Source of the DNA: Lithodes maja
Lineage: Eukaryota > Arthropoda > Malacostraca > Decapoda > Lithodidae
Reading direction: 5' to 3'
Assembly: GCA_037953745.1 (NCBI GenBank)
Contig: JBAKBP010003223.1
Location: 1 to 64,000, forward strand
DNA length: 64,000 bases
How positions within the stretch are numbered: the stretch's first letter is position 1; each line of letters starts with the position of its first letter. The translations under genes were made by a program, and so were the position numbers. This document shows, piece after piece, positions 19,714 to 31,029 of this stretch. The notes below the pieces were generated by a model. That model had not been told where the DNA came from, ran no database searches, and saw only the letters and a program-made list of their open reading frames with translations.

Positions 19714-22589
19714 GTGGTTGTAGTTGAGGGCTGTCAGTTAGCGCCCCGTGGTCCACGCCGTTGCGGCGCCGCCACTGTACATCCCATCTACCCTCCTCTG
19801 TGCCAGCTGGTCAAGAATGCTGTTGCTGGCAGCACGGAGGTAGTAGTGGGGTAGGATTGGTTGGTCTGGCAGTGATGACAGGAAATCATCCAAGTCCTTT
19901 TTGAATTTTTCAACGGTTGGGTAGTTTTGGTTTCTTATTTCTTTTGGCAGTGCATTGTAGAGCTTCGGACCCAGTGTAGCGAAGGCATTTTCTTTAAGTG
20001 TCTTAACTCTTGTCAGTGCTCTTGAGTTAATTGACCTGATAATACACATACGGCCCAGTCGTTGGTTTTCTTTTATCTCTATCAACTCCTTTTCTTCCTC
20101 TCCCAGCAGGTTTGGGGCTAAGTTGTTGAGAATTTGCCAGGTATAAATGATCAAGAATCTTTCTCGGCGTCGTTCTAGAGAGTACAAGTTTAGAGACTTA
20201 AGTCTTTGCCAGTAGTCTTCCGCCTTCACAGACACTATTTTACTAGTGAAAGAGCGCTGGATGCCTTCCAATGCTTGTTTCTCTCGTGACTTCCAGGGAT
20301 TCCATAACTGGCAACAATATTCCAAGAGTGGTAATACCAAGGCCTTATACAGGGTTAACATAGGTTCGCTTTCACGAGTTCTGAAAGTACGCAATACCCA
20401 GCCAACCTGGGCTCGTGTCTTTTGTACTACTGTTAGAATATGGGTAGTGAAGGTGGCATCATCACTGATTGTTACCCCGAGGTCTAGCACTTTGTTGTTG
20501 CACTTTATTCTTTGGCCATCATGTGCCGAATAGTGGACTTCTTCTATTTTGTTTGTACCATATCTAACCAGTTCAAATTTGTTATTATTGAAAGACATAT
20601 TATTTGTTTCGGCCCATGTATATAGCTTGGTAAGGTCAGATTTTAATTTGTCCACATCTTCCATTGATTTAGTTTCTTTCATTACTCTGGTATCTTCGGC
20701 AAAAGAAAGACGAGACTTTTGAGTAGAGTGTACCTTGGTCAATGTCGGATATGAGTATGAGGAACAGCAGTGGCCCCAGTACAGAACCTTGAGGGACACC
20801 ACTGTAGACATTTGAGTCATGGGAAATGACACCACCCACAGCAACACATTGCTTTCTCTCGTTCAGGAAGTTATGGATCCATACTCCAAGGCGACCTACT
20901 ATTCCTAGATTGCGGACTTTATGTAATAGGATTCCGTGGTCCACCTTGTCGAAGGCCTTACTGAAGTCCAAGTAGATTACATCGATGTTGCTGCCATTCT
21001 CTAGTGTACTAACAATTTTTTCATGATGGGCAAGGAGCTGGGACAAGCATGATCTACCTTGTCGAAATCCGTGTTGGCTATCATTCATTTTATTGTTTTG
21101 TTCAAGGTAGTTTGTAATATTCTTGACAATAATTTTCTCAAAAGTTTTAATGATATGGGATGTGAGGGCAATAGGTCGGTAGTTTTCTGCTTTGCCTCTT
21201 GACCCGCCTTTGAATACGGGAGTTACCTTAGCTCTCTTCAGTAATCCAGGAACAATCCCGGAATCCAGTGAAGATCTGTATAGGATTTTGAGAGGTACAC
21301 ACAACTTTGCACATTTCTTCAGTAGTATGGCCGGAAAACCATCAGGGCCAGCTGCAGCATTGGTGGAAATTTCTTTAACTGCTTCTATTATATCATTCTC
21401 AGTAAAAGCTATATCTTCTATTGATGGGTCCTTGATCTTGTTGGAGAAAAAGTTGTTGGGTTCTGTGATGATCTTGTCTTTAAAAGGAGTACTGAAAACA
21501 CTCGTACTGTTTACAAAGAGCTTCACAAACTTCTGTTGGGTCTTCAATCATTTTACCGTGCTCACTTGTTAAAGGGCCAACAGCGGCCTTAATTGTTGAT
21601 CGGTTACTTGCATATTTGAGGAAGTATTTAGGGTTTGAACTTGATTGCAGATACTGCCTGTTCTTCTCTCAGCTTCATTTCTTTTTCAATAGAGGTTTTC
21701 AACTGCTCTTCTAGCGTCAAGATTTTCCGCTGCATCAAAGTACGGTTGTGGTCGTTGGTAGAATGGGCAATTTTTACTCGTAGTCTTCTTCGTTTTCTCA
21801 TTATTATCCTTCGATCACGGGGAATTTTCTTAGTGGTTGAGGGTTGTTTTTTAATAGGGGTGTATTTTTCACAAATCGCTAAGCAATGTTTCAGCAGTAA
21901 GTCATATTGGTTATTGGGGTCTGTATCTGTCAACAATTTCTCCCAACATAATTCACCCAATTCTCTATCAATATTCTCCCAGCATGTATTAGTACTGATT
22001 TTTTTTTAGTTCATTTAAACTTAGGTTTCTTTGGGGTGGTATCATTGCTTTTTTGTGTTCTAAAGATTTTATGTTGGTAGTCATTACAATTATATTGTGG
22101 TCTGATATAGTAGTTGGGTCTACAGTGTACTCATGGACAAGCTCTTCGTTATTAGTGAAGAATAGGTCTAGGATATTTTTGCCACGTGTAGGGACTCGGA
22201 TATACTGGTTCATGCAGTAGTTCTCTGCTAGGTCAAGGAGGGCAGCTGCTTGTAATTGTGCATCTGTAGATCCTCCTTGTACCACTTCAGTTTCCCAGTA
22301 AATTATTGGTAAGTTGAAATCACCCGTTAGGATGATATTTGGTAAGGTAGCTGACATCTCATTTATTTTGTCTTTATTCAGTGTCAGGATTGGGATAAAA
22401 TTGTTCTGGGTACAGTCAGGAGGGCGATAGATGACAATAAACATCAGATTTATGTGTTCAATGTTGAGCATTTGTACCTCAGAAACTGAGTTTGAGAATG
22501 AAAGTATCACTTTGGTGTACGGGGAGATTGTGTCTTTCAGATAGGTGATAATTCCTCCTTTCTTTCTTCTATTTGCTCTATCAGTTGCT

Positions 22590-22591
<2 letters not shown>
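19713..22591 (-). pseudogene. CR1-like LINE ORF2, decayed and 5'-truncated
   Basis: Minus-strand blocks give an ordered ORF2: endonuclease (22560-21989; GDFNLP and SDH seen), linker (21960-21628), RT N-half (21547-20669; AAGPDG, YRPIALTS, LDFSKAFDKVDH, SGVPQGSVLGP) and RT C-half plus tail (20847-19738). Frameshifts occur near 20.75 kb and 22.0 kb and a break near 21.6 kb. The polymerase motif reads FAED where FADD is expected, so the catalytic Asp is lost. The endonuclease N-terminus is cut by the CA tract at 22592. The 3' end abuts another CA tract. Similar layout to the CR1 at 47.2 kb but clearly a different, older copy. Confidence 0.85.

Positions 22592-22675
<84 letters not shown>
22592..22675. 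repeat. (CA)n microsatellite
   Basis: About 42 uninterrupted CA units between the truncated LINE and the tRNA-like SINE head. Confidence 0.97.
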
Positions 22676-22678
<3 letters not shown>

Positions 22679-22990
22679 CCCGTAGCTAGTAGGTAGAGCT
22701 CTCGTCTCACACACGAGGGGTCGGGGGTTCAATCCCCGGCTGGGCGGAGACAAATTGGGCTTGTCTCCTTTCATGTGTTAGCCTCAGTTCACCTAGCTGT
22801 AAATAGGTACCTGGAATAAGTGGACGACGTTGTGACGTCCCATCTGGGGTTGGCAAAAATGGTACAAGGCGAGATGGGTATCATATGGTTCACCTAAGCT
22901 GATGGCTACCTAACCCTTCGGGCGAGACGGTACCGTCTATAGTGAGAATGGTACCATACAGATCCACCCTAAGCCTTCGTTTCCGATGTC
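22676..22990 (+). mobile_element. tRNA-Val-like SINE
   Basis: 22678-22745 folds as a tRNA-like cloverleaf: anticodon stem CTCGT/ACGAG with loop CTCACAC (anticodon CAC, Val), T-arm CGGGG-GTTCAAT-CCCCG, and a partly paired acceptor GCCC/GGGC. It is followed by a body with CACCTAGCTGTAAATAGGTACCTGG, a motif I associate with a widespread animal SINE central domain. It is not a functional tRNA gene: the acceptor stem is imperfect and a SINE body follows directly. The 3' end is uncertain. Confidence 0.75.
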
Positions 22991-23128
22991 GCCAATTGGC
23001 TAAAAATACAGACTACACACACATCCACAGCCATTCCAACGATACATATAACACCTACACATATAGGCGGCGGGAAATAACGAGCATGCTCACTCCCGCA
23101 ATACAACTAGAGTAAGTACAACTAGAGT

Positions 23129-23132
<4 letters not shown>

Positions 23133-23169
<37 letters not shown>
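23133..23169. repeat. (CA)n microsatellite
   Basis: About 18 CA units. Confidence 0.95.
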
Positions 23170-23170
<1 letters not shown>

Positions 23171-23448
23171 TTCATAAGAGTTAGTATATTTCCCTCTAGA
23201 CAACCACTCAAGGTAGTGCTGGAGGTGATCTTTGAGTGTACACTAAGGGTTCTTGAGGTGTATGTTGCTGGAGGCCTTCTCTTGTATACAGTACTCTTAG
23301 TCCTTGTTTGTATGGGTGTGAGGTGCCGCCCCTTACTCCTCTGCTGCCCGGGACACACACCAATACTTTAATGAAGGATGGTTCACTTTTTGGGTCGATT
23401 TTTTAATTTATTAATTATGTTTCTAGTTTCCTCCATCTAACTTAATAA

Positions 23449-26262
23449 ATCGCATGCCCAGGGCCCACTGCAGAGCCAACCGGGGCAACACCGGCAACAC
23501 CGGTCGCCGACTTGACCCAACTGGTGACCAAATGGAAAGCGCGGATCCAGGTCCTTGCCCGGGTACCTAAAGGAGCCAGAATCCAAGTGGCGGAGGCCCT
23601 TACAACCATCATAAAGCAGGCCCTACAGCTCAAGACACCCCTCGCATGGGCACGGCTCCTGGGTTTCTCCTATGGGGCCCTCCGAAAACCACCCAGAACC
23701 AACATACAAGACCATCTTCAGGTTTCATTAGCCACCAGAGTGAAACGTCAAGTAGCACAGTATATGGATGGAAACAAACTGGTGGAACCCCCCGAACAGC
23801 AACCAAACAGGGCCCAGAAGCACCAGGACAAGGAAGAGGAAGAGGCTGAACAGCTACGTAAGAGGGTCGCGGCGAAGCTGGCGGATAGTGACATCAAAGG
23901 GGCCGTCAGACTGTTGTCCTCTTCAGAAGGTTTTGCTGGTCAAGGCACCGAAGTTGTTGAAGCCCTACAAGAAAAGCACCCACCTACACCTAGGGACCTA
24001 AACCTCCCCCCTGCCCCAAATGACCAGATGCGCCAACCTTTAGTTGTCACGAAGGAGCAGGTGGTCGCTGCAGTGACTTCATTCCCAGCAGGCTCAGCCG
24101 CGGGCCCAGATGGTATCCGACCCGCCCACCTCAAAGGCCTCTTGGGTCAGGGATCAGGAGCTGCTGGGGAGGCACTCTTGGAAACCCTCACCAAATTCAT
24201 CAACATGGTTTTAAGAGGGGAAGTACCCGACTGTGCCACACCCCTATTTTTGGGGGCATCACTCTGTGCACTGGCAAAGAAAGATGGCGGTGTGCGCCCA
24301 ATAGCAGTAGGGAACACCTTCCGCCGCCTTGCCACAAAGGTGGGTTTGAAACCACTCTCGAATGGCCTAGGTCAACACTTAAGACCAGTTCAACTAGGTT
24401 TCGGAACTCCAGGGGGGTGTGAAGCTGCTGTACACGCAACCCGCACCTACCTCAGCCAAGCCCAAGAAAAACGAGTGCTTCTAAAGATTGACATGCGGAA
24501 CGCATTCAACAGCATTCGCAGGGATGTCTTCCTCCGTGCAGCTCAAGAACACATCCCCACTCTGTACCCCCTACTTTGGCAGGCTTATTCCAAACCTTCA
24601 ATCCTGATTTTTGGCGAGACGGTAATCCCATCAGAGACCGGGTTACAGCAGGGAGATCCAGGTGGTCCTGCTCTTTTCTCAATAGGGGTGGATGCAGCAG
24701 CTAACAAAGTAAGGTCAGAGCTGAATGTATGGTACCTGGACGATGCAACCTTGGGTGGGTCAGTAGAGAACGTTTTAACTGACCTAAATAACATCATAAC
24801 TGACCTCGGCCAGGCCGGGCTAGTGATAAATGACACCAAATGTGAACTTGTTCTCCTCAACCACACACGTGAACAAGGAGAAGAGACTCAGGCCCTGTTC
24901 CGAAACATATTGCCAGATGTAAAGATCCTTCAGGAGCACCAGCAAACCCTATTAGGTTCCCCACTAACTCTGGCAGCAATCCCACCAGCACTTCAAGTTA
25001 AAAAGGAGGAGCTTCAACGTCTCGTGAGTCGCCTGATACACATCGATGCCCACTCAGCTCTGGCCCTGCTCAAGAACTGTTTCTCCATCCCAAAACTCCA
25101 ATACCTCCTGCGCACATCGATGACTTACACGAACAACGGCGGCCTCCAAGAATTAGACAGCATAATCCGAGATGCAGTGACCAGCATCACCAACGTGGAA
25201 TTTAAAGAACGGGCCTGGACACAAGCCACCCTTCCTGTCCGCCTCGGGGGCTTGGGCATACGGAGAGCCTCGGATATTGCCTCCCCAGCCTTTATCTCTT
25301 CCCTCATCGCGACCAACGACCTCGTATTGTCCATCCTTTATTCTAAACCCGGAATGACACTTAACGGGGACGTAACAGCAGCGATTAACACCTGGAAGGG
25401 AAGTACAGGAGTAGAGGAGGAGCCTCAGGGCACCTCCAGGAGCAAGCAGAAAGCGTGGGATACCATCTCGGCGAAGAAAACTCAAGAAAATCTCCTAACC
25501 AATGCAGACCAGGTTGCAAAAGCACGCCTCCAGGCAGCCGCCCGTTCGGAGAGTGGCTTGTGGTCACACGCCATCCCCATCCCACCTCTTGGAACTCACT
25601 TGGATGCTGAAGCGCTCCGGGTCGCCATCGCGCTCAGAGTGGGTGCGGCAGTTTGTCACCCACACACTTGCAAGTGTGATGGGAGGATGGATGCTCAAGG
25701 TCACCATGCCTTGTCATGTAATTACAACGCAGGCCGCCTGCCAAGACACTCTGCACTAAATGATGTCATAAAACGAGCCCTGCAGAGTGCTAACTGTGCA
25801 TCAATCCTCGAACCACATGGACTTCACAGAGAAGACGGCAAACGGCCAGATGGGATGACCACTTTCCCTTACAAGAATGGCCGGTGCCTCGTGTGGGATG
25901 CCACATGTGTTGACACTTTCTCCACAACCAACGCCGCCAGAAACGCTGACGAAGCAGGTGAAGCCGCCCGGATAGCAGAAAATAAAAAGCGAGAAAAATA
26001 TCAAGCCATCGCCAGAATTCATCAGTTCGAGCCCCTGGCATTCGAAACTTCAGGAGTCTTCGGCCCTACCACCCTTAAGATGGTGAATGAAATAGGCCGT
26101 AAAATCAGAGAAGTTTCAGGAGAACCCCGGGAAACCCTCTGGCTCAAGCAAAGACTAGGGATGGCTATCCTCCGGGGCAATGCCACCAGCGTCATGAGCT
26201 CAGTTCGACAGGACTGGGTCATGCCACTGCGTGAGGCCCCGGCAGGAGTGGTGTATCCGTAG
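23449..26262 (+). CDS. R2-group LINE protein with RT and restriction-like endonuclease, 5'-truncated
   Basis: A frame open from a TAA at 23446 to the stop at 26260-26262, about 937 codons, without an ATG near its front, so the 5' end is truncated. Counting from the TTG codon at 23512: RT begins near residue 175 (AAGPDGIRP), motif A KIDMRNAF with D327, LQQGDPGGP at 378-386, YLDD at 408-411. The C-terminus has a zinc knuckle (C720, C722, H731, C736) followed by RPD (778-780) and D796, the arrangement of the PD-(D/E)XK nuclease of R2-type LINEs (Hero/R2/NeSL group). No APE domain is present. Such elements nick specific DNA sites and reverse transcribe there. The coding sequence is GC-rich, unlike its surroundings. 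Clade assignment is tentative. Confidence 0.85.
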   Translation: MACPGPTAEPTGATPATPVADLTQLVTKWKARIQVLARVPKGARIQVAEALTTIIKQALQLKTPLAWARLLGFSYGALRKPPRTNIQDHLQVSLATRVKRQVAQYMDGNKLVEPPEQQPNRAQKHQDKEEEEAEQLRKRVAAKLADSDIKGAVRLLSSSEGFAGQGTEVVEALQEKHPPTPRDLNLPPAPNDQMRQPLVVTKEQVVAAVTSFPAGSAAGPDGIRPAHLKGLLGQGSGAAGEALLETLTKFINMVLRGEVPDCATPLFLGASLCALAKKDGGVRPIAVGNTFRRLATKVGLKPLSNGLGQHLRPVQLGFGTPGGCEAAVHATRTYLSQAQEKRVLLKIDMRNAFNSIRRDVFLRAAQEHIPTLYPLLWQAYSKPSILIFGETVIPSETGLQQGDPGGPALFSIGVDAAANKVRSELNVWYLDDATLGGSVENVLTDLNNIITDLGQAGLVINDTKCELVLLNHTREQGEETQALFRNILPDVKILQEHQQTLLGSPLTLAAIPPALQVKKEELQRLVSRLIHIDAHSALALLKNCFSIPKLQYLLRTSMTYTNNGGLQELDSIIRDAVTSITNVEFKERAWTQATLPVRLGGLGIRRASDIASPAFISSLIATNDLVLSILYSKPGMTLNGDVTAAINTWKGSTGVEEEPQGTSRSKQKAWDTISAKKTQENLLTNADQVAKARLQAAARSESGLWSHAIPIPPLGTHLDAEALRVAIALRVGAAVCHPHTCKCDGRMDAQGHHALSCNYNAGRLPRHSALNDVIKRALQSANCASILEPHGLHREDGKRPDGMTTFPYKNGRCLVWDATCVDTFSTTNAARNADEAGEAARIAENKKREKYQAIARIHQFEPLAFETSGVFGPTTLKMVNEIGRKIREVSGEPRETLWLKQRLGMAILRGNATSVMSSVRQDWVMPLREAPAGVVYP

Positions 26263-26500
26263 TCTTTCCACAGTAGGGTAAAACAAAACATAAACTTTAT
26301 TTGTATGTAACATGTGTGATACACATTAATAAAAGGGGATGTGTCGGATGGTTGAAAGCCACAGTTGCTCGCGCGTTTGGGGCTAGCAACACGTATTATG
26401 AAAAACATGCATCCTCCTTCATTCACTGTCCCCCCCTTCACTCACTCAACCCCACAATTTGCCGGAGGATAACAGGTTTTTCACAATACGTAGACGGAGG

Positions 26501-26544
<44 letters not shown>

Positions 26545-26831
26545 AGCTAACTCCTTCAAGGATACATCGGGCCACCCTGATACATCCTCAATCACAAGCG
26601 CAAGCGACCAGCCCTTGGTGATTCACGGGCACCAAAATTTGCGACATCCGAGGTTGTGCCAAACACCTCTAGCATCTAGAGTAAATTAAATTTATATCCT
26701 TCAGAACTAGGTTGTCATACCCTGCGATCAGGAAACACTTACTCTTCCTTAGTGCCGGACATGACATTTCCAACGACAACGACTGCCAGTACTTCACCTA
26801 CAAATACGCCACCATTAACTTCCTAGCAAAC
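26263..26831 (+). other. R2-like 3' UTR, poly(A) run and unassigned DNA
   Basis: After the stop come AATAAA-like motifs (ATTAATAAAAG near 26325), then unassigned DNA, a 36-base poly(A) run at 26507-26542, and about 290 bp leading to the Gag ATG of the next element. An LTR and primer-binding site are expected here but I could not define them. Confidence 0.4.
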
Positions 26832-27836
26832 ATGGCAGGTCAAGCCCCATCACCGAATATAATTCTCATGCAACATGGGCAGAGTATCGCCTACTTCACC
26901 GGGAAGGATTGTCCTAATTACCTGGGAGGGGTTCTTATCTTTCTGTGGACCATCGAAAATGTCATGAGGAATAGCAATATTAGTACTGATGAAGACATGA
27001 TAGTTTTTATTAAAGGCTATCTGAAAAGCGGCTCCAGACCTGCAATTGCCCAGTCCATACTAGGTTTCCAGACCACAGACGATAGTGTATGGAGAGCATA
27101 TCTGATTGAATGTTTTGGAGATGGCAACCAAGGATGAGCATTAGCCTTCGTGCACAGAATGGCCCACAGCTTTGACGAGTCTCTTGGAAAGCAAGACACT
27201 TTCTTGGCCCAAGCCATTGGAGATGTTGTCCCAGATGCCAAATTAAAGATTATCTCTTGTGAATGGATCAGACAGCAGGATAAAGTAATGACTCTGGAAA
27301 ATCTACAACAATTCATAGAATACACAGTTTTCATTTGCCAACTGCCTCCCACACTGAGGAAGGAAATGATGAAAAGTGAGTTCAAACCCACACATAACCT
27401 TCAGGACTTTGTGATAAAAAGGGCATTCAAACTATCAACAGATGTAGTACCAAAAGCCTTCATAAGCCCAGTAGAAGCTTCAGGGGCCAGAACCAAGCAG
27501 GCTACAAGCTCAAGGTACCAGACCATCTGTGACAACTGCCAGAAGAAGGGACATGACAATAGATCATGCTGGAAACTGCACCCGCAGCTATTCCCGGACA
27601 GGTACAAGAAGAAGAAAACCTTCACAGTTTCCAGTAGGACATCACACAAAGGTGGACGAGCACAAGCAACCCCTACAGGCCAAGGACAAGCTAGAAAGCA
27701 GAAGAAGAGCTGCATGTCCCATGGCGAAAAGGGACATTCCACCGAGGAATGCCGCACGGCCAAGGATCTAGTCTTTAAGTGCCAGAAAGGATCGTCGGGG
27801 GAAGCCCAGCGCGGCACGCCCGACAATCAACCCTAG
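26832..27836 (+). pseudogene. gag: Gag of errantivirus-like gypsy element, one nonsense codon
   Basis: A frame from ATG 26832 to 27836, interrupted once by an in-frame TGA at 27135-27137. The N-terminal two thirds has no motif I can name; near the C-terminus are two knuckle-like patches, a clear CDNC...GH...C (about 27530-27570) and a less regular C...GEKGHSTEEC (about 27712-27755). Gag would package the element RNA. It overlaps the pol frame by 58 bases in the -1 register, the usual arrangement for ribosomal frameshifting in this group. Confidence 0.75.
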
Positions 27837-29135
27837 TAGAAGCTATTTCGTTACCTACCGATGTACACTCGTCACCCCTACATGTGCACTCGCTAGTTGC
27901 GGCTGTGACACGAGTAAACATTATGTCAATTCCAGTAACGGTAGGTAACATAAAGATCCCTCTGGCTCTTGAGTCCGGCGCCTGCGCCAACGTCTTGTCT
28001 TACGAGTCACTGATAAACCTTCAAAATCAGCTTAAGCGCAACTGGACGCTTAACCCACCCGACATGCTACTTAAAGGAGTTACACGGGATACCCTACAAC
28101 TAGTTGGTATGGTTGACATTCTGTTTAGATTCTCACGTCGCGGAGACAAACCCATCCAGACAAGGTTTTACGTGCTCAAGGATTTTCCACTCCCAGCCGA
28201 TGGCCTCATAGGCATCGAAACAATGAAGGACAACTGCATCTCCGTAGATCCTTCCGAGCAAAGGATGACTTACAACTGTCACGCGTATTCCACAATACAG
28301 AACCCACGACCTTTCCTACACTCTACCCGTGGCCGGATGGATTGCCGACCGACATTTGGCCGAACTGACATTTGGCCGAACGGTTAGGTTAAGTTAGGTT
28401 AGGTTAGGTTAGGTTAGGTTAAGTTAGGTTAAGTTAGGTTAAGTTAGGTTAGGTTAGGTTAGGTTAGGTTAGGTTAGATTAGGTTAGGGTCTGTCGGGCA
28501 AATGTCCGTCAGCAATCCGTCCGGGAGCCACTCTACCATTGCAGCAGCTGTACCAAAAAGAGTGGACAGTTAACCTGTGCGGTCCTTGGGGTTCACTATT
28601 ATGAGGAACCAGGGTGTTAGATCAACGGGTCAAGGTTCCCGGTTGTATCCCTTATTAGTATCTGGAAAACAAAGGATTTGCGCTAGAGAAGGTGCACACC
28701 TTCCAATTAGGTTACCCAAGCTAAAGAAAGGCACTGATGCAATATGTCTAAGTGAAAGTGCATGTGTAAAAGGACTAGTTATCCAGTCAACCTTGTACAA
28801 GCTACACGACAATGCAAGGACGGAGATAATAGTCTACAACAGATCTAATGGTCCAATTACAATGAAGTCCGGTTGTACAATCGGAATAGCTCTTGTGTAT
28901 GACTATCCAGTAAATCCAGAACCCTCGGAGTGGCCCTCCGCACAAGCGCCTATTGCTGTGATGACAGCGTCGTCACTTTCCAAGATGTCAGAAACAGATC
29001 CTATCAAGCAGAACCTGAAGAATATAGACTATCCAGAAGTGACTGACACCCTTCTGAAGCTACTACAGTCTTTCAGAGACGTCGTTGCACTCCAAGAGAA
29101 CGACTAGGTAAAGTGGATCTAACAACGCACACCAT
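27779..29135 (+). pseudogene. pol: Pol N-terminal part with protease, split by a TIR element
   Basis: The pol frame opens after a TAA at 27776-27778 and runs to about 28332, where a 192-bp TIR element interrupts it; related coding resumes at about 28525 and ends at the solo LTR at 29136, with a TAG at 29105-29107. The protease site reads LESGAC where L-D-S/T-G-A is expected, so the catalytic Asp is Glu. The second part is the protease-RT linker. Enzymatically dead as written. Confidence 0.7.
28333..28524. mobile_element. small TIR element carrying (TTAGG)n
   Basis: The left end CCGGATGGATTGCCGACCGA and the right end (28491-28524) are near-perfect inverted repeats of about 30 bp. Between them lies a TTAGG array (28383-28489, about 21 units, some TTAAG). 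It interrupts the pol frame of the errantivirus-like element, so it is an insertion. A target-site duplication is not obvious. Confidence 0.75.
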
Positions 29136-31029
29136 TGTTACGTCCTGGGATATATAATCACTGGGCTCTTTCTATTGGACTAGGTATGCGGCAACAAGCA
29201 ACAACGGAAAACGCTAGATCCAACCCTTATCTATAAACCCAGGCAACAAACCACCCTAAACCGTCAAGAGTCCTGCCTGGACATCGAGGTATCCTATGAC
29301 TCGGTTACAGGGTGCACGCACTATAGACTGCTAATAGTCAAGCAGGCTATATAAAAGATCACACAATTAAGTTGACTTAAAGCTTCAAGGAAAAGATAGA
29401 TAACGGAATTAAATTGCAGAAACAATTTAATAACAAACTAGAAGAAAGTACATTTAACGTTACGTTAATTAATATAACTAATCACCCCTGCGTGAAAGAA
29501 GGTGAAAGGCAAACAGTCCTCAAAACATCGTACAGGTAGACGAGATGCGGGTTTCTAAACTGCATATGGCTACTGTAGAATCTGATGCTTAGCAAAGAAA
29601 GTATGTTACGGATTTAGAAAACTCTTAACTCATAAGCAGGAATAAATACTAGTGATAGGCCATACAGTGTATAATGGCATAGGTATAATTAAATAAAGGT
29701 AGCAACTCACAACATAACCACATACAGGTGTGCTTCTCACTCTTAGTCAGGCAAGCCTGCTCGGACAGAGTCTCTAAGCCACACCCTGACTCACAATGCT
29801 CACAAAAACGGTAAACTGTGGCACAATAACAAGCATACAGAAATAATAAACCCCTAGCTGTTAATCTGCCAGGTGGCAGAGGTCTAGCCGGAAGGATATA
29901 GGCTTCGGATGCCCGGGCTGAGCCACCTGCTCTAGCCTAGGGACGTTCCCAAGTCTGTGCGCCAAATTACTCTAATTGAAAGGGTGCTCTCTTGAGAGAC
30001 TCAGATCGCAAGTATCTGACTCTCTCCTGGCGACCCTAAAACAAAAGCAAGACGTGCTAGCGCAGTGCTGAGTGGACTAGGCAAGGGCCCTCACACAACA
30101 CAACACTAGACACACAGGGACACAGACAAGAAAATGCCCCCAGACTCCCACGGATATCCTAGTAAAGTCGTGCGGGTCCACAGGACTCGCACCAGCAGAC
30201 TTTACTTAAAGGATCGCAAAAAGCCTCCCCCCCAGTCTAGCCCCTGCTAACCTGAAACAAGAACACACTAGCAAGCATGAAACCACCAAATATGAGACAA
30301 CAAAAAAGCTTCCTAGGTCTCATTAACAATTAAATTTCTGCATAAGGCCCAAAATCCTATCTAGTTATCTGAGAGCTCGTCGTTAATACAATAATAGATA
30401 TAAGGTCTATCAAGGGGATGGGATAATTAAATAGATTGGTGAAGTAGTGGAAGGAAGGTATACAAAGTAAGAGAGAAAGTTTCTAAGTGGGGTTGAGAGG
30501 GATAGATATCAAGGGGGTCCGAAGGGTACGACAGTGAGGTGAGCTCTGAGTCTTGAATCTGTCTGGACCCCGCACTAGGCATGCAGAATACATCCCAGGC
30601 TTGGCAACACTCAACACAGTTGCCGGGTCAAAATCATCTACCCCGTGCGTGAGTCGAAACTAAGCCTAACGTTGCAATCAAATGTATGTGGCAACATCAG
30701 GCTCGTCCCAAGCTGGACTCTCCGCGCAAAGCAACGTCCCCCAGCCGGTCTCTCTCTCCCGCTCGTATCCTCCCACTCTCACTAGACTTACATCTTATAT
30801 ATTATAATGAAACAATCAACTATCGAGAATAAAATATACTAAGATGCGTTGGTTAAGAATACAGCTACAAGCTGTGAAACAACATAAGAATATCCCAGAC
30901 ATTAGTTACATTGTCGTAGGATATATACTAAGGAAAAGCCGGCCGGCCGGCTGCCACCAGCCGGTTTCTAAACGGCTGGGCAGCCGACGCGCGCGCATGC
31001 CTGCACGTGGCTACTATGCAGAAGCGTCA
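29136..31029 (-). mobile_element. solo LTR of the element 1/element 2 family
   Basis: 1894 bp starting TGTTACG and ending GCGTCA, i.e. TGACGC...CGTAACA on the minus strand, flanked by CACCAT at 29130-29135 and 31030-31035. Its interior matches the element 2 LTR in reverse complement in several blocks, for example around 29150-29230 and 29940-30050 (TCCTGGCGACCCT). It splits pol between codons that still join in frame across the duplication. No internal element coding remains, so this is the product of LTR-LTR recombination. Short ORFs inside are not genes. Confidence 0.9.

Noticed and set aside
22678..22745. Functional tRNA-Val gene
   Set aside because: Cloverleaf-like with CAC anticodon, but the acceptor stem is imperfect and a SINE body follows directly.
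21989..22774. A 261-codon frame with a long Cys-Val repeat
   Set aside because: The repeat is the CA microsatellite translated; the frame fuses SINE, microsatellite and LINE endonuclease by chance.
23512..26262. Host telomerase or group II intron RT
   Set aside because: The C-terminal CCHC plus RPD...D nuclease and YLDD context indicate an R2-group LINE.
28383..28489. Chromosome end or telomere fusion
   Set aside because: The TTAGG array is short, lies inside an inverted-repeat element within a retroelement ORF, and coding resumes on both sides.
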